From contig NZ_JAENIJ010000005.1 in NCBI RefSeq assembly GCF_016595435.1, positions 147,212 to 211,211 of the forward strand: DNA of 64,000 nucleotides, in the 5' to 3' direction. The stretch's first letter is position 1, and each line of letters begins with the position of its first letter. A model generated the notes under the pieces. The model did no database searches. It worked only from the letters and a program-made list of their open reading frames with translations, and was not told where the DNA came from. The translations under genes were made by a program, and so were the position numbers. This stretch comes from Luteolibacter pohnpeiensis. Lineage in GTDB: Bacteria; Verrucomicrobiota; Verrucomicrobiia; Verrucomicrobiales; Akkermansiaceae. Shown here one piece after another: positions 25,868 to 34,689 of this stretch.

Positions 25868-26737
25868 ATGCCCGGCTGTTTCAAAGCAATTGCCCCAATT
25901 TTACTGCTGTTGGCTGCCGGGGCCAAGGCGGACATTACCCTCCCGAGCGGGGGTAGCGGCGGAGCCTCGCCGCGGGTGGTGGTTCCAACCAGTTCCCGGG
26001 CGATCACCCCATCGCGGAATCCTCAGGCGTCGCGGGTTTTGTATCCTTGGAAAACCTATGTGACGTCGACCATTTTTTGGATTGGCGAGAAACCGACCAA
26101 AAACAATCCGACTCCTAACTGCATGTCCTCCTGGGACACCCAGTGGTCGATCCATTTTGGAGGGTATGACGATCCGGAACCGGAAAATCGGATCGCCAAT
26201 TTCACCACGGGTGAATTTCGTCCGAAGAATTTTATCCCGAAGCTGAACACCTTCTACGTCGCGCTGCCTTATAACGACGTCATCAACCACCAGGTTCACA
26301 AGCCGGAAGCATCCAAAGTGATCCCTTGGTTCAGCCATGTGAATCCGCAACCGGGGGAGAGTGTTTGCAAGGGCAAGTGGATTCAAATCTACTACTCCAA
26401 TCGTAGTTGTTACGCCCAGTGGGAAGATTGCGGTCCGTGGGTGACGGATGATTACGAATACGTTTTCGGCAGCAAGCCGCCAAAGACCAAACAAAACGGT
26501 TCCGCTGGGATTGATGTATCTCCGGCAATCCGCGATTACATGGGCCTGCGCTCCGGCGAAAAAGTTCACTGGCGCTTCGTCGATGCCAGCCAGGTTCCGT
26601 ATGGTCCCTGGAAAAAATTTGGATCGAGTCCAGCCCCGGAAACCAATGCGGATCTGGATGCCGAGCGCAAATACTTGGAATACCTGAGAAAGTTGCGCGA
26701 CGAGCAGTATTTGAAAAAGCCGCTCAGCGAGATTTAG
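25868..26737 (+). CDS. Secreted protein with double-psi beta-barrel-like C-terminal part
   Basis: No named family. From the ATG at 25868 (289 residues) there is a signal peptide (1-21, GAKAD), a low-complexity Gly/Ser/Pro segment (about 24-55), and then a globular region. The stretch CYAQWEDCGPWVTDDYEY and the later GSAGIDVSPAIRDYMGL are typical of double-psi beta-barrel (RlpA/expansin-like) folds, which bind or cut polysaccharide. It ends in a charged helix with KYLEYLRKLRDEQYLKK. Upstream in-frame starts (ATG at 25829, TTG at 25802) are possible. It is convergent with the lipase-like gene, overlapping by four bases. Confidence 0.7.
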   Translation: MPGCFKAIAPILLLLAAGAKADITLPSGGSGGASPRVVVPTSSRAITPSRNPQASRVLYPWKTYVTSTIFWIGEKPTKNNPTPNCMSSWDTQWSIHFGGYDDPEPENRIANFTTGEFRPKNFIPKLNTFYVALPYNDVINHQVHKPEASKVIPWFSHVNPQPGESVCKGKWIQIYYSNRSCYAQWEDCGPWVTDDYEYVFGSKPPKTKQNGSAGIDVSPAIRDYMGLRSGEKVHWRFVDASQVPYGPWKKFGSSPAPETNADLDAERKYLEYLRKLRDEQYLKKPLSEI

Positions 26738-27462
26738 GCTATTTCTTTCTGCAAGGTTCCTTCCTTCAGGAAATGCAGAACTTGGCGAATGGTGTCCGGG
26801 TGGATTTGGATGAAGGTGTGGTCGCCGTCCACCACGGTAAATCCTTTCAAACCTTCGATTTTCCCATATTCGACCGATACGACGCCGTCGTTTTCCGGCT
26901 GAAGCACTTTGTGGAAAAAGTTGATTTTGCTTTTTCGTCCCATGATGACGGCCGCCTCCAAGCCAGCGGGGAGTTGTGGAAGTTTCAAGGGAACTCCGTC
27001 GGTGCCAAGCTCCCGGCCTGCCGGACCCAGAAAAGCTAGGAATAAGCGTTTATTCTGAGCCCAATCGACAATCTCACTTCCTCCATTCGGCGGAGCGATC
27101 ATCACCAACTTGCCGACTTTCCACGGTGGAGGAGCACTCAGCATTGCGCGGGCTAAGATTCCTCCGAGCGAGTGGGTTACCAAATGCACCTGGTCGCCTT
27201 CGGCAAACTCTTCAATTTGGCTGCGAAGTCTCGGGACGATCCAGTCAATCGGCTTGCGCGAAGAGGGATAGGGGAGATTCAGGGTCGAATAGCCTGCAGA
27301 CTGAAGTCGGCGGGCCAAAGGTTCCATGGCATGAAATCCGCGCCACAAACCGTGGATCAGAACGACTTTTTCGCCGTCGGCCCGGTGAGTTCGAGGCTTG
27401 TCCCAGGGAAATGGAGGGATCAACATTTCGGCTTGCTCGAAAATCGAAGGAATCTGGCTCAT
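26734..27462 (-). CDS. Alpha/beta hydrolase, lipase-like
   Basis: From the ATG at 27462 (MSQIPSIFEQAEM) this is a 242-residue alpha/beta hydrolase with no signal peptide. Seen are the oxyanion region VVLIHGLW, the nucleophile elbow HLVTHSLGGILAR, PPNGGSEIVDW typical of bacterial lipase-like proteins, and the late GDHTFIQIHPD histidine. The frame stays open to 27729, but those residues look unprotein-like. Substrate unknown; a small ester or lipid is plausible. It is divergent from rarA with about 100 bases between starts. Confidence 0.85.
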   Translation of the reverse strand: MSQIPSIFEQAEMLIPPFPWDKPRTHRADGEKVVLIHGLWRGFHAMEPLARRLQSAGYSTLNLPYPSSRKPIDWIVPRLRSQIEEFAEGDQVHLVTHSLGGILARAMLSAPPPWKVGKLVMIAPPNGGSEIVDWAQNKRLFLAFLGPAGRELGTDGVPLKLPQLPAGLEAAVIMGRKSKINFFHKVLQPENDGVVSVEYGKIEGLKGFTVVDGDHTFIQIHPDTIRQVLHFLKEGTLQKEIA

Positions 27463-27562
27463 CGGTCTTCGTTCATTTTCGCAAGGAAATGACAGGATTC
27501 CACCAGAATCGTCGGATTTCCGCTGGCGGCGGATGCAACCAGGTGAAATTCTCCTGAAGTCC

Positions 27563-28918
27563 GTGTCCGATCTCTTTACCACCCCAGCCGCAATTTCGAA
27601 CAAGCCAGAGCCAACTGAGCCGCTGGCCGCTCGCATGCGGCCGCGAAGCCTGGCGGAAGTCGCTGGGCAGCAGCATATTCTGGCGGATGGCAAATTGCTG
27701 AGGCGGGCAATCGAATCCGATCGTTTCACCTCACTGATTTTCTATGGTCCGCCAGGAACCGGTAAAACGACACTGGCCAGTGTGATCGCGCGGACAACCG
27801 GGTCACGCTTTGAGGCATTGAACGGGGTGGAATCGAATGTGGCTGAAATCCGCGCCAAGATTGATCAGGCGAGAACCTGGCGCGACCTGCGTGGAGAAAC
27901 GACGATCCTGTTCATCGATGAGATCCATCGCTTCAACAAAGCCCAGCAGGACGTCCTGCTACCGCACATCGAGCGCGGGGTGGTTCGATTCATCGGTGCG
28001 ACGACGCATAATCCCTACTTCCATGTGAACTCACCGCTGGTCTCGCGCTCGCAAATTTTCCAACTCGAGCCGGTTCCAGTCGATGCTGTGGTGGCATTGT
28101 TAGAACGCGCGATCGATGATCCGGACCGTGGATTCGGAAACTTGGCAGTGGAGGCGGAAACGGAGGCTTTGCATCACCTCGCGGAAAAATCCGATGGCGA
28201 TGCGCGCAAGGCTTTGACCGCTCTCGAACTGGCAGTTCTAACAACCCAAGCAGATCAGGACGGTGTGGTGCGGCTGACGTTGTCCGTTGCTGAAGAATCG
28301 ATTCAGCGCAAAGCGGTTGTTTATGACCGGGATGGTGACGGGCATTACGACACGGCTTCGGCGTTTATCAAATCCATTCGTGGGAGCGATCCGGATGCGG
28401 CTTTGTATTGGTTGGCCAAAATGCTGCATGCCGGTGAAGACCCGCGCTTTATTTCGCGCCGATTGGTGATTTCCGCCTCGGAAGACATTGGATTGGCTGA
28501 TTCAGGAGCGCTCCGGGTTGCGCTGGATGCACATTCCGCTCTGGAGTTTGTGGGATTGCCTGAAGGCCGGATTCCGTTGGCGCATGCCACGGTCTATTTG
28601 GCGACGGCTCCCAAATCCAACACCGCTTATGCGGCGCTTGGCGCTGCGATGGCCGATGTGGAAAACGGTCGGACCTTGGCAGTGCCACCTCATTTGCGGA
28701 CCAGCACACGCAAGAAGCTAGCAGCGGCATCCGGTGAAGATGAAGCAAACATGCGCTACCTTTACTCGCACGATTACGACGGAGCCTATGTGCCGCAGGC
28801 ATATCTGCCCGAGGGGAAAAGATATTATGAACCGGGTCAGCAGGGCATGGAGAAACGCATCAAGGAGCGGCTCGATTATTGGCGTGCGCTGCATGATGAG
28901 GCCAAGCGCACGCCCTGA
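27563..28918 (+). CDS. rarA: Replication-associated recombination protein A (RarA/MgsA-type AAA ATPase)
   Basis: RarA acts at stalled replication forks. The AAA core has Walker A FYGPPGTGKTTLASV, Walker B TILFIDEIHRFNKAQQD, sensor 1 IGATTHNP, and the MgsA/WRNIP1-type C-terminal tetramerisation part with AYLPEGKRYYEPG near the end. I choose the GTG at 27563 (VSDLFTTPA), giving 451 residues, close to the usual length. An ATG at 27533 would add ten residues. The longer open frame to 27398 overlaps the divergent hydrolase and is unlikely. The gene ends three bases from the convergent mgtE stop. Confidence 0.92.
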   Translation: MSDLFTTPAAISNKPEPTEPLAARMRPRSLAEVAGQQHILADGKLLRRAIESDRFTSLIFYGPPGTGKTTLASVIARTTGSRFEALNGVESNVAEIRAKIDQARTWRDLRGETTILFIDEIHRFNKAQQDVLLPHIERGVVRFIGATTHNPYFHVNSPLVSRSQIFQLEPVPVDAVVALLERAIDDPDRGFGNLAVEAETEALHHLAEKSDGDARKALTALELAVLTTQADQDGVVRLTLSVAEESIQRKAVVYDRDGDGHYDTASAFIKSIRGSDPDAALYWLAKMLHAGEDPRFISRRLVISASEDIGLADSGALRVALDAHSALEFVGLPEGRIPLAHATVYLATAPKSNTAYAALGAAMADVENGRTLAVPPHLRTSTRKKLAAASGEDEANMRYLYSHDYDGAYVPQAYLPEGKRYYEPGQQGMEKRIKERLDYWRALHDEAKRTP

Positions 28919-28921
28919 TGG

Positions 28922-30307
28922 TCAGAGATGCAGAATGGCGCTGGCTGTGGTGAAGTAAATCAACATGCCAGAGACATCCACCGTGGAGGCAAGCGATGGA
29001 GATGATACCACAGCTGGATCGAGTTTGATCGCTCTTGCCACCAGCGGCAGCATGGCGCCGAGAACGGTTGCAGATAGAACCTGAATCGTAATGGCAACCG
29101 CCACTGAGATGGCAAGCCGCGTGAAATCATAGCCGCTACCCGGAAATCGCGGGAGGATGAATACGATGAAGAGCGCGATCGCGATTGCCAGGGAAATTCC
29201 CATGAAAAAACCGGTGCGGGTTTCTTTCCAAGCGACCTTGAGGGCGTTCCCGGGGCCGATTTCTCCCAGTGCCATGGCTCGTATCACCATCGTCGCGGCT
29301 TGCCCGCCCGAGTTGCCGCCTGCCGCCACCACCATCGGCAGAAACAAGGAAAGCAGCTGTGCTCTTCCCAGAAGATTGTTGAAACGGAACATCACGTAGC
29401 CGGAGGCAATCGAAACAAACGCGAGTCCCACAAGCCAGGTGACACGCCGTTGATAATGTACGACAACCTTCGTATTCAGATACGATACCTCGGAATGTTC
29501 ACCACTGATCGCGGCGAGTTTTTCGATGTCCTCCGTGGATTCTTCCTGAAGAATTTCCAAGGCATCGTCATAAGTGATGACACCTAACAAGTGATGAAAT
29601 TCATCGACCACGGGCAGCACGATCAAATCGTAACGGGAAAGGATGCGGGCCGCTTCTTCCTGGTCCTCGCTTGCCAGAACATATTCCAGCGCTTCCTCCA
29701 TGATGTCACGGATGGGAGTGTCCCAGGTATTGAACGCAAGATCCCTCAAGCGGACCTTGCCAACCAACCGGCCTTCGGCATCCACCACGAATATCCGTGA
29801 CAGCGTCTCGGCGTTGTCCTTGTCACGGCGCAAAACGGCGATGGCTTGTTTCACCGTCATATCCGCCGTGATGCGGCCGCAGTGGGTGGTCATCCGCCCG
29901 CCTGCGGTATCTTCGTCGTATTTCAGCAGGCTTTTGGTGAGCTCTTTGTCGCGCGGCCCGAGAAGGGCGAAAAACCTCCGCTGCGCTTCTTCGCTGACCA
30001 CCTGGAACACATCGACCCGGTCATCGTCGGATAAATTGCCGAGCAGCACCCGAAGTTGCGCGGGCTTGAAGTGATTCAATGCTTCCTCGATCAATGGGTA
30101 GGGCAGCTCCGCCACCACATCGGTTGCGAGTTCGGGACCGATGGTCTTGAGCAGGAAGTCGCGTTCCTCATCGTTCAAATCCTCATAAAACCCGGCGAGG
30201 TCGGCGTAGTGAACATCTTCTGCCAGCGAAAGCAGGGCGGAGCCGTCACAGGCATCCAGAGCTCTCACCAGCTCGTCCTTCAGGTTTCTATCGGAATCAT
30301 CGACCAC
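28922..30307 (-). CDS. mgtE: MgtE-family magnesium transporter
   Basis: MgtE is a magnesium channel gated by its cytoplasmic domain. Visible are the N-terminal helical domain (ALLSLAEDVHYADLAGF), two CBS domains (DTAGGRMTT to LLGVITYDDA) and five membrane segments, with PMVVAAGGNSGGQA at the pore entry region. The start is uncertain: the frame is open to 30454 with only a TTG there, and the GTG at 30307 (VVDDSDRNLKDEL) gives 461 residues, the family length, so I use it. It is divergent from the kinase-like gene. Confidence 0.9.
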   Translation of the reverse strand: MVDDSDRNLKDELVRALDACDGSALLSLAEDVHYADLAGFYEDLNDEERDFLLKTIGPELATDVVAELPYPLIEEALNHFKPAQLRVLLGNLSDDDRVDVFQVVSEEAQRRFFALLGPRDKELTKSLLKYDEDTAGGRMTTHCGRITADMTVKQAIAVLRRDKDNAETLSRIFVVDAEGRLVGKVRLRDLAFNTWDTPIRDIMEEALEYVLASEDQEEAARILSRYDLIVLPVVDEFHHLLGVITYDDALEILQEESTEDIEKLAAISGEHSEVSYLNTKVVVHYQRRVTWLVGLAFVSIASGYVMFRFNNLLGRAQLLSLFLPMVVAAGGNSGGQAATMVIRAMALGEIGPGNALKVAWKETRTGFFMGISLAIAIALFIVFILPRFPGSGYDFTRLAISVAVAITIQVLSATVLGAMLPLVARAIKLDPAVVSSPSLASTVDVSGMLIYFTTASAILHL

Positions 30308-30419
30308 GGAGTCAACGTGGTGTGAGACCCGTGCTGCCGCAAGGAAAACGAAAGCATGAGCTGGAAGGATTGGCGGATCAGGGTTGCGGATGCTGTCAGG
30401 ATGTCTAACACTGTTGGTG

Positions 30420-32939
30420 ATGGAACAACCCCGGATCAGAGGACTCACAATCAAGCGCTTTATCGGTTCTGGTGGTTGTGGCAGTGTTTATCTGGCGGAG
30501 GACGGGAATTCGGTGCCGCTCGCGGTCAAGGAATTGAGCTCAATGTCGATCAACCGCGCGTTGCTGAAGCGGGCGACAGATCGCTTGGCTGATGGGGGAT
30601 GGCCGGATGGGGTGATGCAGGTCAACGATTCGGATTTTCAAGGCAGTCCGTGTTTCATGGTGACGGCATGGCATGGGGTGGAGGGCGACGTCCCGTTCAA
30701 CTTGCAACAGCAGCTTGAAGATTATCCTGGTGAGAATTCGTGGCCCTTGGTTCGAGGAATTTCGAAAGCACTTTGCGCGATGCACTCCAAGCGGGTGGCG
30801 CACGGAAACCTCAAGCCGGGAAATGTCTTTTTTGATGGCGCTCGCAACGTGTTGCTGACGGATTGGGCGCTTGGCAATATGCCGGGAGCGGTGCATTTGG
30901 AGTTTACGGATGCGTTGCTCTATCAACCGCCAGAGCAACTCCGGCATGCGGATGGATATTTGCAGGAAGCCGGATATCGCTGGGATGTTTTCGCGTTCGG
31001 AACTCTGGCGTATCGGGTTTTAACGGGCGAGTTTCCACGCTGTAATGAAATTTTTCAAAGGGTTGCCCCAGGGCCGGGCGAGGTTCGGAAGCCGGGGATC
31101 AATGCGGATTTGCCGAAGATTGCGAGGAACCTGGAAAGCCACCCGGAGGTGACCTGGCCCCATCCTCCGGCGAATGATTTGGAAGCCGGATACCGTGAGT
31201 GGATTGATCGCTGCCTTTCGCTGGATCCCGCAAATCGTCCGTCCTCAATGATCGAGTTGGAAGCTGGATTTGAGGCGGTGGACACCCGGATCACTGCCGA
31301 GGAGGAACGGGCATCGCTGCTGGATCATCGTCGGCGCTCCGAGCATCGAACATCGAGAGCCTATTTTATCGCGGCGATGATGGCGGTGGTTGCATTGATC
31401 TTTGGTGCGCTCTGGCATCTGAAGGAATCGCAGATCCAGCGCAAAAAGTTGCAGACGGATGCAGAGATCTCGAAGTTGACCCAAGAGCGGGATGAAGCGG
31501 TTGTCGCGCGGACCCAAGCGCTTCGTGACGAGAGCGAGGCAGCCGAAAAATTGAATTATCAAAAAAATCTCGGACTCGCGCGATTGGAAGCATCCCGTTT
31601 AATCGGAGACCGGCTCTTTTCGTGGGCCATGGAAAAAGGCTATCGGCGTCTGCCGCCCTTGGATGGCCGCGAGTTACGGCTCAAACAATTGGAGAAGTAT
31701 TTCGAAGACTTTATTGCAAGGACAGCAGATGTCAGTGATTTGGAGGATGAGCGCAGGCGGGTGAAATTGCAGCTCGCCGAGGTATCGATCGCTGAGGGTG
31801 ATGTGGAAAAATCGATCGTCAATCTGGAGAAAGCCGTTGGAGCTTACGAAAAGATGCCTAGAGAGCCGGAACACAGCCTGCGGCTTGGCAGGGACCGGTT
31901 ATTGTTGGCCTTGCTGCTGCAATCCGCGCGGGATGCGCGGGCGGGCGATGCGTTTGTGAAAGCAAGGTCCGCCTTGGACGCGGTGCCTGCTACCGATGTC
32001 GACGCGGACAATTTGGATCAGATGAAAGCCATTCTGGACTTTCACGAAGCCAAGTTGCTTTCCGCAGATCATGAAGATCCCAAGGCATTGGAGCAGCTGA
32101 TGCGTGCCACGCAAACCTTGAACCGATTGGCGGACGAGCGGCCGGATGCGGCGGTTCTGCGTTCAGAGCTTGCCGTCTGCTACCTGTCCTCCGCAACCAT
32201 TCTGGACGGCATGGGCAATCTGGGGGATGCCCGGGAAGTGCGGATTCTCGCTGCGGCGGAGTACCAGAAACTCCTCAAAAACAATCCGGACGATCCCGGA
32301 CTGCGATTTGAACTCGCCGGGTGTTACGCCGCCATGGCGGATTCCGCGCTGCTCTCCGGTGATACCGGAGCGGCCGATGTGCAGTCGAAGCGAGCGATGG
32401 ATATTTTGGAAAAATTGGTCAGCGAGCAGCCTGACAATGTGAAAGCGATTTCACGGCTCGGCGTGCAAATTGGCCTTCGTGCCGGGCTTTTGCGCGATCG
32501 CGGACAGGCAGTTGCCGCGCTTGCCTCATTTGAAGAGGGCATTCGTTTGTTAGAAGGTGTTAGGGCCTCAGATCCGGATAACGCCACGGCCGCCTACCAC
32601 CTGGCTTTGTTGTGGTGGCAGAAGGGAAGAATGCTCGGAATCGAGGGCGATGTGGATCACGAAATTGAACTGATCACGGTTGCCAATTCCTTGCTGGAAA
32701 AATTGGAGGGCAATATCAAACCAGACGGGCCGCCGATTGAGCGCATCCAGCGGTCACGGGCTTATTTGTTAGGAGACCTGGGCCATGCCCAGCAACTGGA
32801 CCGGAAAACCACCGAGGCCAAGGCAAGTTTCAGCGAGTCTGGTGTCCTTTGGGCAGCTCTGCTGACCTACCAGCCGCAGAGTGAGGAATATCAGGAAGGC
32901 GCGAACTGGTGCCGCCAGCGCATCAAGGAGCTGGAGTAA
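30420..32939 (+). CDS. Protein kinase-like membrane protein with HGN in place of HRD (probable pseudokinase) and helical repeat tail
   Basis: An 839-residue protein. The kinase-like domain (about 8-290) keeps the glycine loop GSGGCGSV (16-23), the VAIK lysine (LAVKEL, Lys37) and an activation-segment aspartate in TDWALG (Asp148). The catalytic loop, however, reads HGNLKPGN (128-135): the HRD aspartate is replaced by asparagine, which usually abolishes phosphotransfer. A membrane segment follows (about 314-333), then a coiled coil and about 450 residues of helical repeats resembling TPRs (e.g. ELAVCYLSSATILDGMGNLGDA). It probably acts as a scaffold or ligand-binding receptor. It ends 17 bases inside the convergent gpgS. 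Confidence 0.87.
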   Translation: MEQPRIRGLTIKRFIGSGGCGSVYLAEDGNSVPLAVKELSSMSINRALLKRATDRLADGGWPDGVMQVNDSDFQGSPCFMVTAWHGVEGDVPFNLQQQLEDYPGENSWPLVRGISKALCAMHSKRVAHGNLKPGNVFFDGARNVLLTDWALGNMPGAVHLEFTDALLYQPPEQLRHADGYLQEAGYRWDVFAFGTLAYRVLTGEFPRCNEIFQRVAPGPGEVRKPGINADLPKIARNLESHPEVTWPHPPANDLEAGYREWIDRCLSLDPANRPSSMIELEAGFEAVDTRITAEEERASLLDHRRRSEHRTSRAYFIAAMMAVVALIFGALWHLKESQIQRKKLQTDAEISKLTQERDEAVVARTQALRDESEAAEKLNYQKNLGLARLEASRLIGDRLFSWAMEKGYRRLPPLDGRELRLKQLEKYFEDFIARTADVSDLEDERRRVKLQLAEVSIAEGDVEKSIVNLEKAVGAYEKMPREPEHSLRLGRDRLLLALLLQSARDARAGDAFVKARSALDAVPATDVDADNLDQMKAILDFHEAKLLSADHEDPKALEQLMRATQTLNRLADERPDAAVLRSELAVCYLSSATILDGMGNLGDAREVRILAAAEYQKLLKNNPDDPGLRFELAGCYAAMADSALLSGDTGAADVQSKRAMDILEKLVSEQPDNVKAISRLGVQIGLRAGLLRDRGQAVAALASFEEGIRLLEGVRASDPDNATAAYHLALLWWQKGRMLGIEGDVDHEIELITVANSLLEKLEGNIKPDGPPIERIQRSRAYLLGDLGHAQQLDRKTTEAKASFSESGVLWAALLTYQPQSEEYQEGANWCRQRIKELE

Positions 32940-33870
32940 CGGCCCGGATATCACGCAGTGGCGGCCGTTCTTCTTCGACAATCCGATTGAGAACCTCGGT
33001 CGTTTGTCCTGGCTCAAAAATCCAGCTACGGAAGAGTTCTGGCAGTTCGGAATGAAGCGAGATCCGTCCATCTCGTTCCAATCTCTGCAGAAACACCCTG
33101 AGAATGGCAAATGACATAACTCCAAGTTCGGAGTCGTCACGATTGCGGTGAACTCTTTTGATCAAGTCCGTTTGGGCGAGGCCACTGAGATGGCCGTGCT
33201 TCCATAAGTCGATCAAATGTGCAATTTCGACTCCGTATCCTGTGGGGAAAGCGAGCGATTCGAGCAGTTTCCTCCGAGCCGCGTATTCTCCGGCAAGTGG
33301 CTGAAAAATGCCGGTTAACTCGGGGTAAAACAAAGACAGCAGGGGCCTGATGAGAATTTCAGAAACGCGTCCGCCACCCGGCTGGCTGCCGCCGCGCTCG
33401 TCTGCCAGTGGCCTTTCGTAGAAGGCTTTGACATAATGGATTTCGGCATCCTCAAGGAGCGGGCCAACCAATCCGGAGATATATCCGGCATGGAAGTTTT
33501 TGATATCTCCGTCGACATAACAAATGATATCTCCGGTCGCGACATGAAGTGCTTTCCATAAGTTTTCGCCCTTGCCGGTGTAGCTGCCGGATTCAGGGGA
33601 AATGTCCGATGAAAGTATGGCTCGTGCTCCCGCAGAGCTTGCCTCTGCAAGAGTCCGATCGGTCGATTGGGAGTCGATCACCAGGATTTCATCGACCAGT
33701 GGAATTTGTTCCATCAATTCCTGGCGGATAATGCGGACAATCTGACCGATCGTTTCCGCTTCATTCAGCGTCGGAATGCAGACCGAAATCTTGGTGGAGG
33801 TGTCGTGCTTGAGCGCGGCGAGATTCGCCGTGTTGCTGAAATCACTGTGATGAAACCGCTTGATCGACAT
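32923..33870 (-). CDS. gpgS: Glucosyl-3-phosphoglycerate synthase-like glycosyltransferase (GT81)
   Basis: GpgS transfers glucose from UDP- or GDP-glucose to 3-phosphoglycerate, the first step to the compatible solute glucosylglycerate. The 315 residues have SVCIPTLNEAETIG, VIDSQSTDRT, and YTGKGENLWKALHVATGDIICYVDGDI with the metal-binding DGD, all typical of GT81. The closing AGEYAARRKLLESLAFPTGYGVEIAHLIDL is also a family match. The phosphatase GpgP is not evident nearby. The gene ends 17 bases inside the kinase-like gene and is preceded by hslO with three bases between. Confidence 0.87.
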   Translation of the reverse strand: MSIKRFHHSDFSNTANLAALKHDTSTKISVCIPTLNEAETIGQIVRIIRQELMEQIPLVDEILVIDSQSTDRTLAEASSAGARAILSSDISPESGSYTGKGENLWKALHVATGDIICYVDGDIKNFHAGYISGLVGPLLEDAEIHYVKAFYERPLADERGGSQPGGGRVSEILIRPLLSLFYPELTGIFQPLAGEYAARRKLLESLAFPTGYGVEIAHLIDLWKHGHLSGLAQTDLIKRVHRNRDDSELGVMSFAILRVFLQRLERDGRISLHSELPELFRSWIFEPGQTTEVLNRIVEEERPPLRDIRAVTPAP

Positions 33871-33873
33871 CGC

Positions 33874-34635
33874 TCATAGCATGTCACGCGTCACCACGTA
33901 ATTGGCCGCACAACGTGGGCACTGGAGGTTGATCGATTCCGAACCCTCAAACAAATCGTCCAAGCGTTCACGCCAGCCACCCAGGATGGGAAGAATGCGC
34001 TCAAGCGTGCAGCCGCAATGGAAACGGAAACGGCGGGTTTCCAGAACTTTCGTTTCTTCCGTTTCCAGAATCGCAGCGACAGCCGCTTCGTCCAGGCCAG
34101 CCAGCCATTCCAGATCGCAGTCAGGTTGGGCGGCGACCAGCGCGAAGTTTTCGTCTTCCAGACGGAATGCTCGTGCAGGTCGTTGTTCGGATTGATCGTA
34201 AAACTGCGAAACCCACGATACAGGATCGCGGCCGTCGACTTCCAGAGTGGATTGACGCGGTTCTGCTCCGTCCACCGTAGTCGTTTGGGAGTAGAAAAAA
34301 TTGCGATCCGGTTCGCGGACGTCTTCGGTGAAAATCCGGCCGGTTATCGATTCTTGAATCGAACCACCGGTGACGAAAAGATTGATCCGCGGAGCCCGCA
34401 AATTCGCCGTCCAGGCAATCGTGTCCGCCCACGGCCGTGCGACCAGATGAAGCGTGAGCATGGCCAACGCGTCCTTCAGCATCTGATCCAGATCCGCCGG
34501 GTAGCGAATGCCTTGCTGCATCAGATGCAGATAGTAATCCGTGTAAATCGGCGTGAACTGGCCACGGACGAGCAACGCATTTTTGTGCCGGACAAAAACG
34601 GATTCGACCTTGGTGAATTCCTCCTGGATTTCCAT
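33874..34635 (-). CDS. hslO: Hsp33-family redox-regulated chaperone
   Basis: Hsp33 is a holdase activated by oxidation of a zinc-binding C-terminal switch. The 253 residues carry the switch cysteines Cys207-x-Cys209, then 29 residues, then Cys239-x2-Cys242, the exact C-x-C-x(27-32)-C-x2-C layout of the family. The N-terminal core (residues 1-200) has the alternating strands expected of the folding domain. It follows rpoD by 54 bases on the same strand and precedes gpgS by three. Confidence 0.9.
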   Translation of the reverse strand: MEIQEEFTKVESVFVRHKNALLVRGQFTPIYTDYYLHLMQQGIRYPADLDQMLKDALAMLTLHLVARPWADTIAWTANLRAPRINLFVTGGSIQESITGRIFTEDVREPDRNFFYSQTTTVDGAEPRQSTLEVDGRDPVSWVSQFYDQSEQRPARAFRLEDENFALVAAQPDCDLEWLAGLDEAAVAAILETEETKVLETRRFRFHCGCTLERILPILGGWRERLDDLFEGSESINLQCPRCAANYVVTRDML

Positions 34636-34689
34636 GGCAGGGTGGGGGTGTGTCGGTATGCCCGCGAGGGGCGCTGACGCACACCCAGA

